A stretch of 64,000 bases of DNA, from contig NZ_BLZR01000001.1 of NCBI RefSeq assembly GCF_014193895.1, forward strand, positions 4,526,001-4,590,000. The letters are read 5' to 3'. This DNA is from Clostridium fungisolvens. GTDB lineage: Bacteria > Bacillota > Clostridia > Clostridiales > Clostridiaceae. The position numbers were made by a program, and so were the translations under genes. The notes under the pieces were generated by a model. It did no database searches, was not told the origin of the DNA, and was given only the letters and a program-made list of their open reading frames with translations. Shown piece by piece: positions 1 through 7,951 of this stretch; positions within the stretch are counted from its first letter, which is position 1; the number at the start of each line of letters is the position of its first letter.

Positions 1-190
1 TATTTATTTTTAATTTACATCTCTTTAATTTTAAGTAAGTTTTCATATTATAGACCTAAAATTATAGTAGCCTTATGAAAATCTTCTATCACTTTCGCAC
101 TATCATTTTCATAGAATTCAAATATACCCTTTTTCAAAAATCTGTTGTCTAAGATTTTTGTATGCATCATTTTCTTTATTAATTATTTGA
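1..190. other. Window edge, no confident gene
   Basis: AT-rich sequence downstream of fhs. A 40-codon frame runs on the minus strand at 48-170 and has a protein-like composition, but it lacks a Shine-Dalgarno site, so it may be a remnant of a lost gene or chance. Nothing else is supported. Confidence 0.3.
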
Positions 191-224
191 AAAGTCCGCT
201 GAATTTATACATTAAATCAGCGGA
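191..224 (-). terminator. fhs intrinsic terminator
   Basis: An 8-bp core stem (TCCGCTGA at 195-202 pairing with TCAGCGGA at 217-224) is followed on the minus strand by a CTTTTC tract. It lies 28 bp after the fhs stop codon. Confidence 0.7.
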
Positions 225-251
225 TTTCTAATATAATTTCTAATTTAGTTT

Positions 252-1922
252 TTAAAATAAACCTACTATTTCTCCATTTTCAAGGATATCCATCTTATTT
301 GCAGCAGGAACTTTAGGCAATCCAGGCATAGTCATTATATCTCCAGTCAACGCTACAATAAATCCCGCTCCATTTGATACTCTTATCTCTCTTACAGTTA
401 TCTCAAAACCTTCCGGTCTTCCTATCAAAGAAGGATTATCAGATAGCGAATATTGAGTTTTTGCCATGCAAATAGGTAACTTATCTAATTTAAAATCTTC
501 TAATTCCTTTATTTGCTTTTGAGCCATTGAAGTATAATTTACACCTGTTGCCCCATATATCTCTTTTGCAATAACTTCAATTTTTTGCTTAATCTGAAGC
601 TCTGAGTCATATATAGGACTAAAGTTTGATTGTTCTAGCTCTATAGTTTCAACTACTTTTTTAGCGAGATCAATTCCGCCTTCTCCACCTTTTTCCCAAA
701 CTTCAGTAAGAGATACTTTAATATCTATGGAGTCACAAAACTCTTTTACAATTCTTATCTCTTCATCAGTGTCTGAAATAAACTTATTTATTGCAACTAT
801 AACTGGAACCCCATACTTTTTAATATTTTCCACTTGTTTTTCTAGGTTTTTAATTCCTTTTTTCACTGCTTCTATATTTTCTTCATTTAGATTATCTTTC
901 TTTACTCCACCGTGATGTTTTATAGCTCTAATTGTTGCTACAAGAACTGTACAATTTGGCTTTAATCCACCATATCTACACTTTATATCAAAGAACTTTT
1001 CAGCCCCCAAATCCGCTCCAAATCCAGCTTCAGTTACAGTATACTCACCTAACTTCATTGCTGTTTTAGTTGCAATTATTGAGTTACACCCATGTGCAAT
1101 ATTAGCAAAAGGTCCTCCATGTATTATAGCTGGTGTGTTTTCTAAAGTTTGAACCAGATTTGGTTTTATGGCATCTTTCATTAACAATGCCATAGCACCT
1201 TGTATCCCTATCTCTTTCGCATAAACAGGAATTCCATCCAAATTATATGCTACAAGTATATTGCCCATTCTTTCCTTCAAGTCCTTAAGGTCCTTCGCCA
1301 AGCATAATATAGCCATTATTTCTGATGCTACTGTTATCATGAATCCGTCTTCTCTAACAAATCCGTTCGCTTTACCACCCATACCTATTACTATATCTCT
1401 TAACGCTCTATCATTCATATCCATGACTCTTTTAAAAATTATTCTTCTAGAATCTATCTTTAACAAATTACCTTGATGTATATGATTATCTATAGCAGCA
1501 CAAAGCAAGTTATTTGCAGTCGTTATCGCATGCATATCTCCAGTAAAATGAAGATTTATGTCCTCCATAGGAACAACTTGCGAATATCCTCCACCTGCTG
1601 CTCCACCTTTCATCCCAAAAACAGGACCTAAAGAAGGTTCTCTTAGAGCTATCACAGCATTTTTACCAATTCTGTTTAATGCTTGCCCAAGTCCTACAGT
1701 AACTGTAGACTTACCTTCTCCTGCTGGTGTTGGGTTTATAGCAGTAACAAGCACTAGCTTTCCAGATTTATTTTCTTCTTTGTTGTTAACAACATCAAGC
1801 GATATCTTACATTTATATTTTCCATAAAGTTCAATATCATCATCAGTTAACCCTAGCTTTTCTGCTATCTTTATTATTGGTTCTATTTTTGCTTCTTGAG
1901 CAATTTCTATATCTGTTTTCAT
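252..1922 (-). CDS. fhs: Formate-tetrahydrofolate ligase
   Basis: Makes 10-formyltetrahydrofolate from formate, ATP and tetrahydrofolate in the cytoplasm. It supplies one-carbon units for purines and is the folate-entry step of the acetogenic methyl branch. The product has the family's usual length (556 aa), an N-terminal P-loop (PAGEGKST, about residue 70), the glycine-rich EPSLGPVFG...GGAAGGG segment and the C-terminal GDIMTMPGLPK motif. The longer frame begins with GTG at 1934, but that codon overlaps the AAGGAG ribosome site. The ATG at 1922, 11 nt after GGAG, is preferred and gives the canonical length. The gene is monocistronic with its own terminator. No acetyl-CoA pathway genes are adjacent, so a purely biosynthetic role is as likely as acetogenesis. 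Confidence 0.97.
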   Translation of the reverse strand: MKTDIEIAQEAKIEPIIKIAEKLGLTDDDIELYGKYKCKISLDVVNNKEENKSGKLVLVTAINPTPAGEGKSTVTVGLGQALNRIGKNAVIALREPSLGPVFGMKGGAAGGGYSQVVPMEDINLHFTGDMHAITTANNLLCAAIDNHIHQGNLLKIDSRRIIFKRVMDMNDRALRDIVIGMGGKANGFVREDGFMITVASEIMAILCLAKDLKDLKERMGNILVAYNLDGIPVYAKEIGIQGAMALLMKDAIKPNLVQTLENTPAIIHGGPFANIAHGCNSIIATKTAMKLGEYTVTEAGFGADLGAEKFFDIKCRYGGLKPNCTVLVATIRAIKHHGGVKKDNLNEENIEAVKKGIKNLEKQVENIKKYGVPVIVAINKFISDTDEEIRIVKEFCDSIDIKVSLTEVWEKGGEGGIDLAKKVVETIELEQSNFSPIYDSELQIKQKIEVIAKEIYGATGVNYTSMAQKQIKELEDFKLDKLPICMAKTQYSLSDNPSLIGRPEGFEITVREIRVSNGAGFIVALTGDIMTMPGLPKVPAANKMDILENGEIVGLF

Positions 1923-2343
1923 AATAAAATGCACTCCTTCAGTTTAATGTTCTTGAATAGAAGATTTTTTTCTTTCAAACAAACAACTAACATTAGTAAA
2001 AATCATAACTTACAAAACTGGTATAATCATATGTAATGCTAATAACATAATATTATTATCTGCCAGAGCATTATTAACATGTATATTATACCATCTTTAA
2101 AAACAAAATAAATATACATTCGAATGATTTTGTATATTTTTTTATTATCATTCGTAATATTACATATTATATTCACAATATTAAATTCACCGTACGTGTA
2201 AGTAACATTTTTAATCTTCTATCACTTTTTATTTTCTTCTTTTAAACACACCTATATCTAGTTTATAAATTTATTTTTAAATGCTATATTAAAACAGCAA
2301 TAATTTAAAATTTACTTTTAAATCAAAAACATCATCAATATGT
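1923..2343. other. fhs upstream region
   Basis: About 420 bp without a gene between fhs and the insertion element. It must hold the fhs promoter. A TATAAT is readable on the minus strand near 2087 but has no good -35 at the right spacing. An imperfect inverted repeat (CGAATGAT...ATCATTCG, about 2114-2155) could be an operator. No riboswitch motif was recognised. Confidence 0.4.
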
Positions 2344-2369
2344 AAAATAAGGTAGCCGCAAATATGAAG

Positions 2370-2410
2370 TGCACCCCAAATATTAGACAAAACTAATATT
2401 TGGAGGTGCA
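2370..2410 (+). promoter_or_regulatory. Hairpin hiding the OrfA ribosome site
   Basis: The arm at 2370-2385 pairs with 2394-2410 with one bulged base and an 8-nt loop. The right arm contains the OrfA Shine-Dalgarno site (GGAGGTG, 2402-2408). Read-through transcripts entering from outside would form this hairpin and block OrfA translation, a known strategy of several insertion sequences. A transcript starting inside the element would lack the left arm. Confidence 0.6.
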
Positions 2411-2416
2411 TTTTTT

Positions 2417-2926
2417 ATGTCTAAACATACTTTAGAAGTTAAACTGAAAGTGGTGAATGATGTATTAGAAAAAGGTATGTCAGTCAATTCTGTAGCAAAA
2501 TCACTCCCTACAGCAAAAGTTGTAGTTCAAAGATGGGTTGCGCTTTATGAGAAATTTGGAGTAGAAGGACTTTCTATGAAGTCTGGAACATATACTGGTG
2601 ATTTTAAAGTTCATGTTATAGAATATATCCATAAGAATAATTTATCTCTATTCCAAGGGGCTGTTCATTTTGGGATTCCAAATGGTTCAACCGTAGGTGT
2701 TTGGGAACGGATATATCTCGAGTATGGTCCCGAAGCTCTGTATAGAGATAACAGAGGGAGGAAGGCAAAAATGAAAAAGGATAAGTTTAAAAAGCCTAAT
2801 ACTGATAACTCACAAAATGAAGATTTAATTGCTGAGGTTCAACGCCTTCGAATGGAGAATGAGTACCTAAAAAAATTGAATGCCTTAGTTCAAGCCAGGG
2901 AAAAATCAGCGAAAAAGACAAAGTAG
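2417..2926 (+). CDS. IS3-family OrfA, DNA-binding protein
   Basis: 169-aa OrfA of the insertion element. Residues about 1-50 and 60-110 form two helix-turn-helix units typical of IS150-group OrfA, which recognise the terminal repeats. Residues about 140-160 (EVQRLRMENEYLKKLNAL) form a leucine-zipper-like coiled coil used for multimerisation. ATG follows GGAGG by 10 nt. The zipper is encoded across an A7 run (2869-2875) where a -1 shift would fuse OrfA to OrfB and make the full transposase. OrfA alone usually represses or modulates transposition. Confidence 0.9.
   Translation: MSKHTLEVKLKVVNDVLEKGMSVNSVAKSLPTAKVVVQRWVALYEKFGVEGLSMKSGTYTGDFKVHVIEYIHKNNLSLFQGAVHFGIPNGSTVGVWERIYLEYGPEALYRDNRGRKAKMKKDKFKKPNTDNSQNEDLIAEVQRLRMENEYLKKLNALVQAREKSAKKTK
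2869..2875 (+). other. Probable -1 frameshift site (A7)
   Basis: Run of seven A read as A AAA AAA in the OrfA frame. The -1 frame is open from 2863 to the OrfB stop at 3771, so slippage here would produce an OrfAB fusion. A second, weaker candidate is the A5G run at 2912-2917. The position inside the leucine-zipper region matches IS3-family practice. Confidence 0.65.
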
Positions 2927-3771
2927 TTGTTATTAGAGAATTAAGGCATAAATATAAGTTAGCTGATTTATTAGAAATTGCAAACATTCCTCGCAGCACG
3001 TTCTACTATCGTATAAAAAGCATGGAGAAATCTGATAAATACGATGTTGTTAAGTCCTGTATCGTCCAGATTTTCCATGAGAATAAAGGTAGATATGGAT
3101 ACAGGAGAATTACTTTAGAACTGCACAATAGAGGATATATTGTAAATCATAAAACTGTTCAAAGACTGATGAAGCAGTTATGTTTAAAGTGTATGGTTCG
3201 TATTAAGAAGTACAGGTCATACCGAGGCAAAATCGGCAAGATTGCCCCAAACTTGTTATCGCGTAACTTCAAAGCTAATAGACCTAATGAGAAGTGGGTT
3301 ACTGACGTGACCGAATTCGCTGTCTTTGGAAAAAAGCTATATCTTTCGCCAATCCTTGACTTGTACAACGGAGAAATAATAAGTTATAACTTATCCGAAA
3401 GGCCTACATTTCATCAAACAGTTGATATGCTTAAAAAGGCCTTTGAGAAGATTCCTGATGACATAGAATTGATACTACACTCAGATCAGGGATGGCAATA
3501 TCAAATGAATAAATATCAAAAGATGCTAAAGGAAAAAGGTATTAAGCAAAGTATGTCGCGAAAAGGTAACTGTCTTGATAACTCAGTTATGGAAAACTTC
3601 TTTGGATTACTGAAAACAGAGTTGCTATATCTACAGGAATTTGAAAGTATAGATCACTTTATAGAAGAGTTAGTATCTTATATAGATTATTATAATAATA
3701 ATCGTATTAAGATAAAATTAAAAGGACTGAGTCCTGTTCAATACAGGATTCAGTCTCTAAAAATAGCTTAA
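2869..3771 (+). CDS. IS3-family OrfB transposase catalytic domain
   Basis: Catalytic half of the transposase, expressed mainly as an OrfAB fusion by -1 frameshifting. The frame is open from 2863; an internal ATG at 3022 gives a 249-aa protein but lacks an obvious ribosome site. Counting from that ATG, the N-terminal HTH_21-type region (GRYGYRRI) is followed by an rve integrase core with the DD(35)E triad at Asp95 (VTDVTEF), Asp155 (HSDQGWQY) and Glu191 (NSVMENFFG). All catalytic residues and the C-terminal YYNNNRI motif are present, so the enzyme appears functional. Confidence 0.9.
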   Translation, partial: KKIECLSSSQGKISEKDKVVVIRELRHKYKLADLLEIANIPRSTFYYRIKSMEKSDKYDVVKSCIVQIFHENKGRYGYRRITLELHNRGYIVNHKTVQRLMKQLCLKCMVRIKKYRSYRGKIGKIAPNLLSRNFKANRPNEKWVTDVTEFAVFGKKLYLSPILDLYNGEIISYNLSERPTFHQTVDMLKKAFEKIPDDIELILHSDQGWQYQMNKYQKMLKEKGIKQSMSRKGNCLDNSVMENFFGLLKTELLYLQEFESIDHFIEELVSYIDYYNNNRIKIKLKGLSPVQYRIQSLKIA

Positions 3772-3828
3772 TTAATATTTGTCTAAAATTATGGGGTCAG
3801 TTCAAATAATGTGGCTACCTTATTTTTA

Positions 3829-5631
3829 TTATGCATTATTAAATATCTCTTCAAATTCTTCAGCTTCAAGCTTTTCTTTTTCTAAAAGAGCCTGAGCCAC
3901 TGCATGTAACTTACCCATATACTCAGTAAGTAACGATTCAGCTTTTCCATAAGCCTCATCTATTAGACCTTTAATTTCTTTGTCAATCTTAGATCCAATT
4001 TCTTCACTGAAGTTTCTACTTCTTCCGATATCTCTTCCAAGGAAAACTTCATTATGGTCAGTTCCGAAGGATATAGGACCTACTTCATCACTCATACCAT
4101 ACTCCATTACCATGCTTCTAGCAATGTTACTAGCTCTATCAATATCATTTTTTGCTCCAGTACTTATATCGCCCATTATCAATTTCTCTGCTACTCTACC
4201 GCCAAGAAGTCCTACCATTTCATCTTTCAATCTAGACTTAGATGTATAACTTCTATCTTCAGCTGGTAAATGCATTGTATATCCACCAGCCATTCCTCTT
4301 GGAATTATGCTTATTTGATGAACTGGATCCGCATTTGGTAATAGCTTAGCTACAACCGCATGACCCGCTTCATGATAAGCAGTAAGTTTTCTATCATGTT
4401 CACTGATAACTCTACTCTTCTTTTCAGGACCGGCTATAACTCTAGTTATTGCCTCTTCCATTTCATCCATACCAATTATCTTCTTGCTTCTTCTTACTGA
4501 TAGAAGCGCTGCTTCATTAGCTAAATTTTCAATATCAGCCCCTGTAAATCCAGGAGTTCTCTTTGCTAAAACTTTAAGCTCTATATCATCAGATAAAGGT
4601 TTATTTCTTGTATGAACCTTAAGTATCTCTTCTCTACCTTTTACATCAGGAGCTCCAACTACAATCTGTCTGTCAAATCTACCTGGTCTTAATAGAGCTG
4701 GATCTAAGATATCTGGTCTGTTAGTAGCAGCTATCATAATAATCCCTTCATTAACTCCAAAACCATCCATTTCAACTAATAACTGGTTAAGAGTTTGCTC
4801 TCTTTCATCATGACCACCACCAAGGCCAGCACCTCTTTGTCTACCTACAGCATCTATTTCATCTATAAATATTATACATGGGGCATTCTTCTTTGCTTGT
4901 TCAAATAAGTCTCTTACTCTCGAAGCACCAACTCCAACGAACATTTCTACGAAATCTGAACCTGATATACTAAAGAATGGTACTCCAGCCTCTCCAGCAA
5001 TCGCTCTTGCAAGAAGAGTTTTACCAGTTCCAGGAGGTCCAACTAAAAGAACACCCTTCGGAATTCTGGCTCCCATTTCTATATATCTCTTAGGCTGCTT
5101 TAAGAAGTCAACTATTTCCTCTAGTTCAGCCTTTTCTTCATCTGCACCTGCAACATCTTTAAATGTAACCTTCTTTTTATCTGGAGTAGCCATCTTAGCT
5201 CTACTCTTCCCAAAATTCATTACACCTCGGCTTCCGCCTCCACTCTGAGATTGCTGCATAAATATAAAGAAAAACGCTATAAATAAGAAAATTACTAAAA
5301 CTGTTGGTATTATCTGTACCCAAACAGATATATTTGTTGGAAGTTCAAACGAAACTTTTACATTTGGTTTATTATTATTTGCAAGTAATATATTTAATGT
5401 TTCAACAGGAACTACTGTATTAAAAGTTTTGTTATTTGTTAAGGTACCCTCAACAGTCATTTTATCCTGTTTTACTTGTATACTCTTAACTTGGTCACCA
5501 ATCCATTTTTGTTGAAAATCGCTATATGGTATAGTACTTCCTGCTTCGCCGCTTTTCACGAGAAAAACTGCAGAAATTACAACCATTATCATTACCACAA
5601 CCCAGGCCGTTAAGCTAGAAAATTTTTTCAT
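3829..5631 (-). CDS. ftsH: ATP-dependent zinc metalloprotease FtsH
   Basis: Membrane-anchored AAA+ protease that extracts and degrades misfolded membrane proteins and short-lived regulators. Two transmembrane helices (about 8-26 and 105-125) bracket the extracytoplasmic domain. Walker A GPPGTGKT lies at 198-205, Walker B IIFIDEID at 253-260, the second region of homology around 300-320, and the zinc site HEAGH at 420-424. At 600 aa it is slightly shorter than B. subtilis FtsH because of a short tail. A GAGGGGGG ribosome site precedes the ATG. It follows tilS-hpt as in B. subtilis, 72 bp after hpt. Its terminator has been split by the IS3-family element. Confidence 0.98.
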   Translation of the reverse strand: MKKFSSLTAWVVVMIMVVISAVFLVKSGEAGSTIPYSDFQQKWIGDQVKSIQVKQDKMTVEGTLTNNKTFNTVVPVETLNILLANNNKPNVKVSFELPTNISVWVQIIPTVLVIFLFIAFFFIFMQQSQSGGGSRGVMNFGKSRAKMATPDKKKVTFKDVAGADEEKAELEEIVDFLKQPKRYIEMGARIPKGVLLVGPPGTGKTLLARAIAGEAGVPFFSISGSDFVEMFVGVGASRVRDLFEQAKKNAPCIIFIDEIDAVGRQRGAGLGGGHDEREQTLNQLLVEMDGFGVNEGIIMIAATNRPDILDPALLRPGRFDRQIVVGAPDVKGREEILKVHTRNKPLSDDIELKVLAKRTPGFTGADIENLANEAALLSVRRSKKIIGMDEMEEAITRVIAGPEKKSRVISEHDRKLTAYHEAGHAVVAKLLPNADPVHQISIIPRGMAGGYTMHLPAEDRSYTSKSRLKDEMVGLLGGRVAEKLIMGDISTGAKNDIDRASNIARSMVMEYGMSDEVGPISFGTDHNEVFLGRDIGRSRNFSEEIGSKIDKEIKGLIDEAYGKAESLLTEYMGKLHAVAQALLEKEKLEAEEFEEIFNNA

Positions 5632-5703
5632 GATAGGCCCCCCTCTCTTACTAGTTACTATAAAATTTTACCATATGATTTTTTCCATTACAATACAGTT
5701 ACA

Positions 5704-6243
5704 TTACTTATTATATACTTCCTCTTTTAAAGAAGCTATAAATGGTAAGTTTCTATATTTTTCGGCATAATCAATGCCATAACCAACTATAAATTCGTCT
5801 GGAACTTCAAATCCATAATACTTCACATTAATATCCGTCTTTCTTCTTACTGGTTTATTAAGCAAAGATACTATTTCTATGCTATTAGCATTTCTATCCT
5901 CAAAATACTTCAATAAATAGCTTAAAGTAAGTCCTGTATCAACTATATCTTCTACTATTATGACATCCTTACCCGCCACATCATTGTCTAAATCTTTTAA
6001 AATTCTAACAACTCCTGAAGTTTGCGAAGAATTTCCATAACTTGATACAGCTATGAAGTCTAACTCACAAGGTATTGATATATACTTCAATAGTTCAGAA
6101 GTAAATATAACAGATCCTTTTAGTACTCCAACTACAAGCAATTCTTTGCCCTTATAGTCATCGCTTAAATCCGCCGCTATTTCTTTAACCTTGCTAATGA
6201 TAGTATCTTCAGAAAACAGTATTTCTTTTATGTCTTCTCTCAT
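5704..6243 (-). CDS. hpt: Hypoxanthine phosphoribosyltransferase
   Basis: Salvages hypoxanthine and guanine to IMP and GMP using PRPP. The 179-aa product has the usual length, with the PRPP-binding signature VIIVEDIVDTGLTL at 94-107 and an N-terminal flexible-loop region. It begins 5 nt after the tilS stop codon, with its ribosome site (AAAGGGA) inside the end of tilS, so the two are translationally coupled. The tilS-hpt-ftsH order is conserved in Firmicutes. Confidence 0.96.
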   Translation of the reverse strand: MREDIKEILFSEDTIISKVKEIAADLSDDYKGKELLVVGVLKGSVIFTSELLKYISIPCELDFIAVSSYGNSSQTSGVVRILKDLDNDVAGKDVIIVEDIVDTGLTLSYLLKYFEDRNANSIEIVSLLNKPVRRKTDINVKYYGFEVPDEFIVGYGIDYAEKYRNLPFIASLKEEVYNK

Positions 6244-6248
6244 GTTAA

Positions 6249-7652
6249 CTATTCCCTTTCTATAAAACGTATTTGTAAAATATTTTTTGTATTCTTATTA
6301 ACTTTAAATAAGTCACTTATCTTTAAGCCTACAACCCAAGAAATATGGTTATCAAAACAAACCAAAGGTATTTCATCTCTTAGACTATTAGGTACTTTAT
6401 TGTCAATGAATATATCTTTTATCTTTTTAGTGCCAGTCATACCTAAAGGCTTAATTTTATCACCATTTTTTCTATTTCTAATAATTATTTTTTGCTTTAT
6501 TTTATCATAATCAAAATATTTGATTAAGTCACTACTATTTAAGTCAATTTTAGTATCATTCTGCCTCACCTGTAAGACAACATCATACATTAATCCATTT
6601 AATCTTAGATTTTCTACTATTTTCTCATCAAGATCTTGTTTGGATATTATAAACTCTATACTTTTGCATTCCTCAAATTTTCTTATTGAGATAATTATAT
6701 CTCCATAAGAATTTTCTGCAACTATATTATTTGGAAGATTTATGTTTTTTCCCGTTTTTCCTTCTTGTAATAGGATAATATCATAAATATGTTTCATTTC
6801 AAAATTATATGTAGCTCCAGAAACATAAAATATAGATTTTCTTATAAGCCTTGTCAATAATGCCTCATGAATATGAAAAGCATCTTTGTTTATTATTATA
6901 GTCCCAGCTTTTTCTTTACAAAACTTAAAATACATATCTTCAGAACTTTTATCAATATACTCACTATCAATATTTGCTAATAAGGCAAGTCTATTAAGAG
7001 ACTCTACAATATCTTTATTAAAATTATTTTTTATAAAAGGAATCATTTCAAGTCTAACCTTATTTCTGGAATATATACTTTCTAAATTAGTTCTATCTAT
7101 CCTAGGATTAAGGTTATTACTTACACAATAATCTTCTATTTCTTCCCTTGTTATGCACAGTATAGGTCTTATATAGATTTCATCTCTTATTGGCTTTATA
7201 CCAACCAACCCATCTATACCTGTTCCCCTCATAACTCTCATCAAAATAGTTTCTGCTTGGTCATTTGCATTATGAGCTATAGCAACCTTATCGAAACCTT
7301 CTTCTTTTATTACCTGGCTAAAAAATTCGTATCTCGCTTCTCTACCAGCCATTTCAGAGGATATACTTTTCTCTTTTGCCATCGACTCAATATTTATTCT
7401 TTTTATAAAACACGGTATTCCAAGACTAGAGCACATTTTTTCAACATAGCTTTCGTCTTCAAAGGAATCATCTCCTCTAAGCAAATGATTAATGTGAGCC
7501 GCTCCAAGAGTAATACCAAGTTCATGCCTCATCATATATAGAACATGCAACAAGCAAACCGAATCTGGACCTCCAGAAAGCGCAACTAAAACCTTATCTC
7601 CATTTTTTATCATATGATGTTCTCTTATAAAATTTATAACTTTATCATTCAA
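6249..7652 (-). CDS. tilS: tRNA(Ile)-lysidine synthetase
   Basis: Converts the wobble cytidine of the CAT-anticodon tRNA-Ile to lysidine so that it reads AUA codons. The N-terminal PP-loop ATPase motif SGGPDS is at residues 26-31 of the chosen start, followed by the RxxR...HxxDDQ-like region (HNANDQAETILMR) and the C-terminal TilS domain. The frame extends to an ATG at 7700 with no good ribosome site. A TTG at 7652 sits 9 nt after AGGAAG and gives 467 aa with the usual N-terminus, so it is preferred. The only CAT-anticodon tRNAs in the window look like Met and fMet species, not the TilS substrate. Confidence 0.93.
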   Translation of the reverse strand: MNDKVINFIREHHMIKNGDKVLVALSGGPDSVCLLHVLYMMRHELGITLGAAHINHLLRGDDSFEDESYVEKMCSSLGIPCFIKRINIESMAKEKSISSEMAGREARYEFFSQVIKEEGFDKVAIAHNANDQAETILMRVMRGTGIDGLVGIKPIRDEIYIRPILCITREEIEDYCVSNNLNPRIDRTNLESIYSRNKVRLEMIPFIKNNFNKDIVESLNRLALLANIDSEYIDKSSEDMYFKFCKEKAGTIIINKDAFHIHEALLTRLIRKSIFYVSGATYNFEMKHIYDIILLQEGKTGKNINLPNNIVAENSYGDIIISIRKFEECKSIEFIISKQDLDEKIVENLRLNGLMYDVVLQVRQNDTKIDLNSSDLIKYFDYDKIKQKIIIRNRKNGDKIKPLGMTGTKKIKDIFIDNKVPNSLRDEIPLVCFDNHISWVVGLKISDLFKVNKNTKNILQIRFIERE

Positions 7653-7813
7653 GTTAGAACACTTCCTAATCAAGTTTAATAACTTATTATAACATACCAT
7701 TAAACTCTTATTAATATAAATTATTACAAATTCACTAAAACTTAAATAAATCGTATATTGTTAATTTATTAATGCTTCCATTTAAAACTACAGACTTAAT
7801 CCTATGTTTTATA

Positions 7814-7856
7814 CATAAAAACGACTATGAAACTAAGTTAGCATTAGTTTCATAGT
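7814..7856 (-). terminator. spoIIE terminator
   Basis: A perfect 13-bp stem (7824-7836 with 7844-7856, 7-nt loop) is followed on the minus strand by CGTTTTT. It lies in the 299-bp gap between spoIIE and tilS, so tilS must have its own promoter between about 7660 and 7810. No clear one was identified. Confidence 0.8.
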
Positions 7857-7951
7857 TAAAGTGTATTTTATTCAATTGAAATATCAAAATTTTATTTTGC
7901 CCATAAAAACTTTATTTTATAACTTCTGCAAGTTACAAAGACACTTGTTCA

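Larger units (their letters stand above)
2365..3804 (+). mobile_element. IS3-family insertion sequence (IS150-like)
   Basis: 1440-bp element with terminal inverted repeats beginning TGAA(G/C)TG and sharing ACCCC and TTAGACAAA blocks. The ends are TG...CA and are flanked by AATA duplications. It carries two overlapping reading frames (helix-turn-helix OrfA and DDE OrfB) in a -1 relationship with an A7 slippery run. Both frames and the DDE triad are intact, so it looks recently inserted and potentially active. No second copy occurs in this window. Confidence 0.92.
2361..3808. repeat. 4-bp target site duplication AATA
   Basis: AATA occurs at 2361-2364 immediately left of the element and at 3805-3808 immediately right of it. 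Duplications of 3-4 bp are usual for IS3-family transposition. Both copies fall in the loop of the old ftsH terminator. Confidence 0.75.
2344..3826 (-). terminator. ftsH terminator split by the IS
   Basis: Two perfectly complementary 14-nt arms, at 3813-3826 and 2344-2357, flank the insertion element. With the element and one target duplication removed they form a 14-bp stem with an 11-nt loop directly after the ftsH stop codon, followed by a T-rich tail. This is a standard intrinsic terminator. The two arms are now about 1.46 kb apart, so the terminator has probably been inactivated. Confidence 0.8.
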
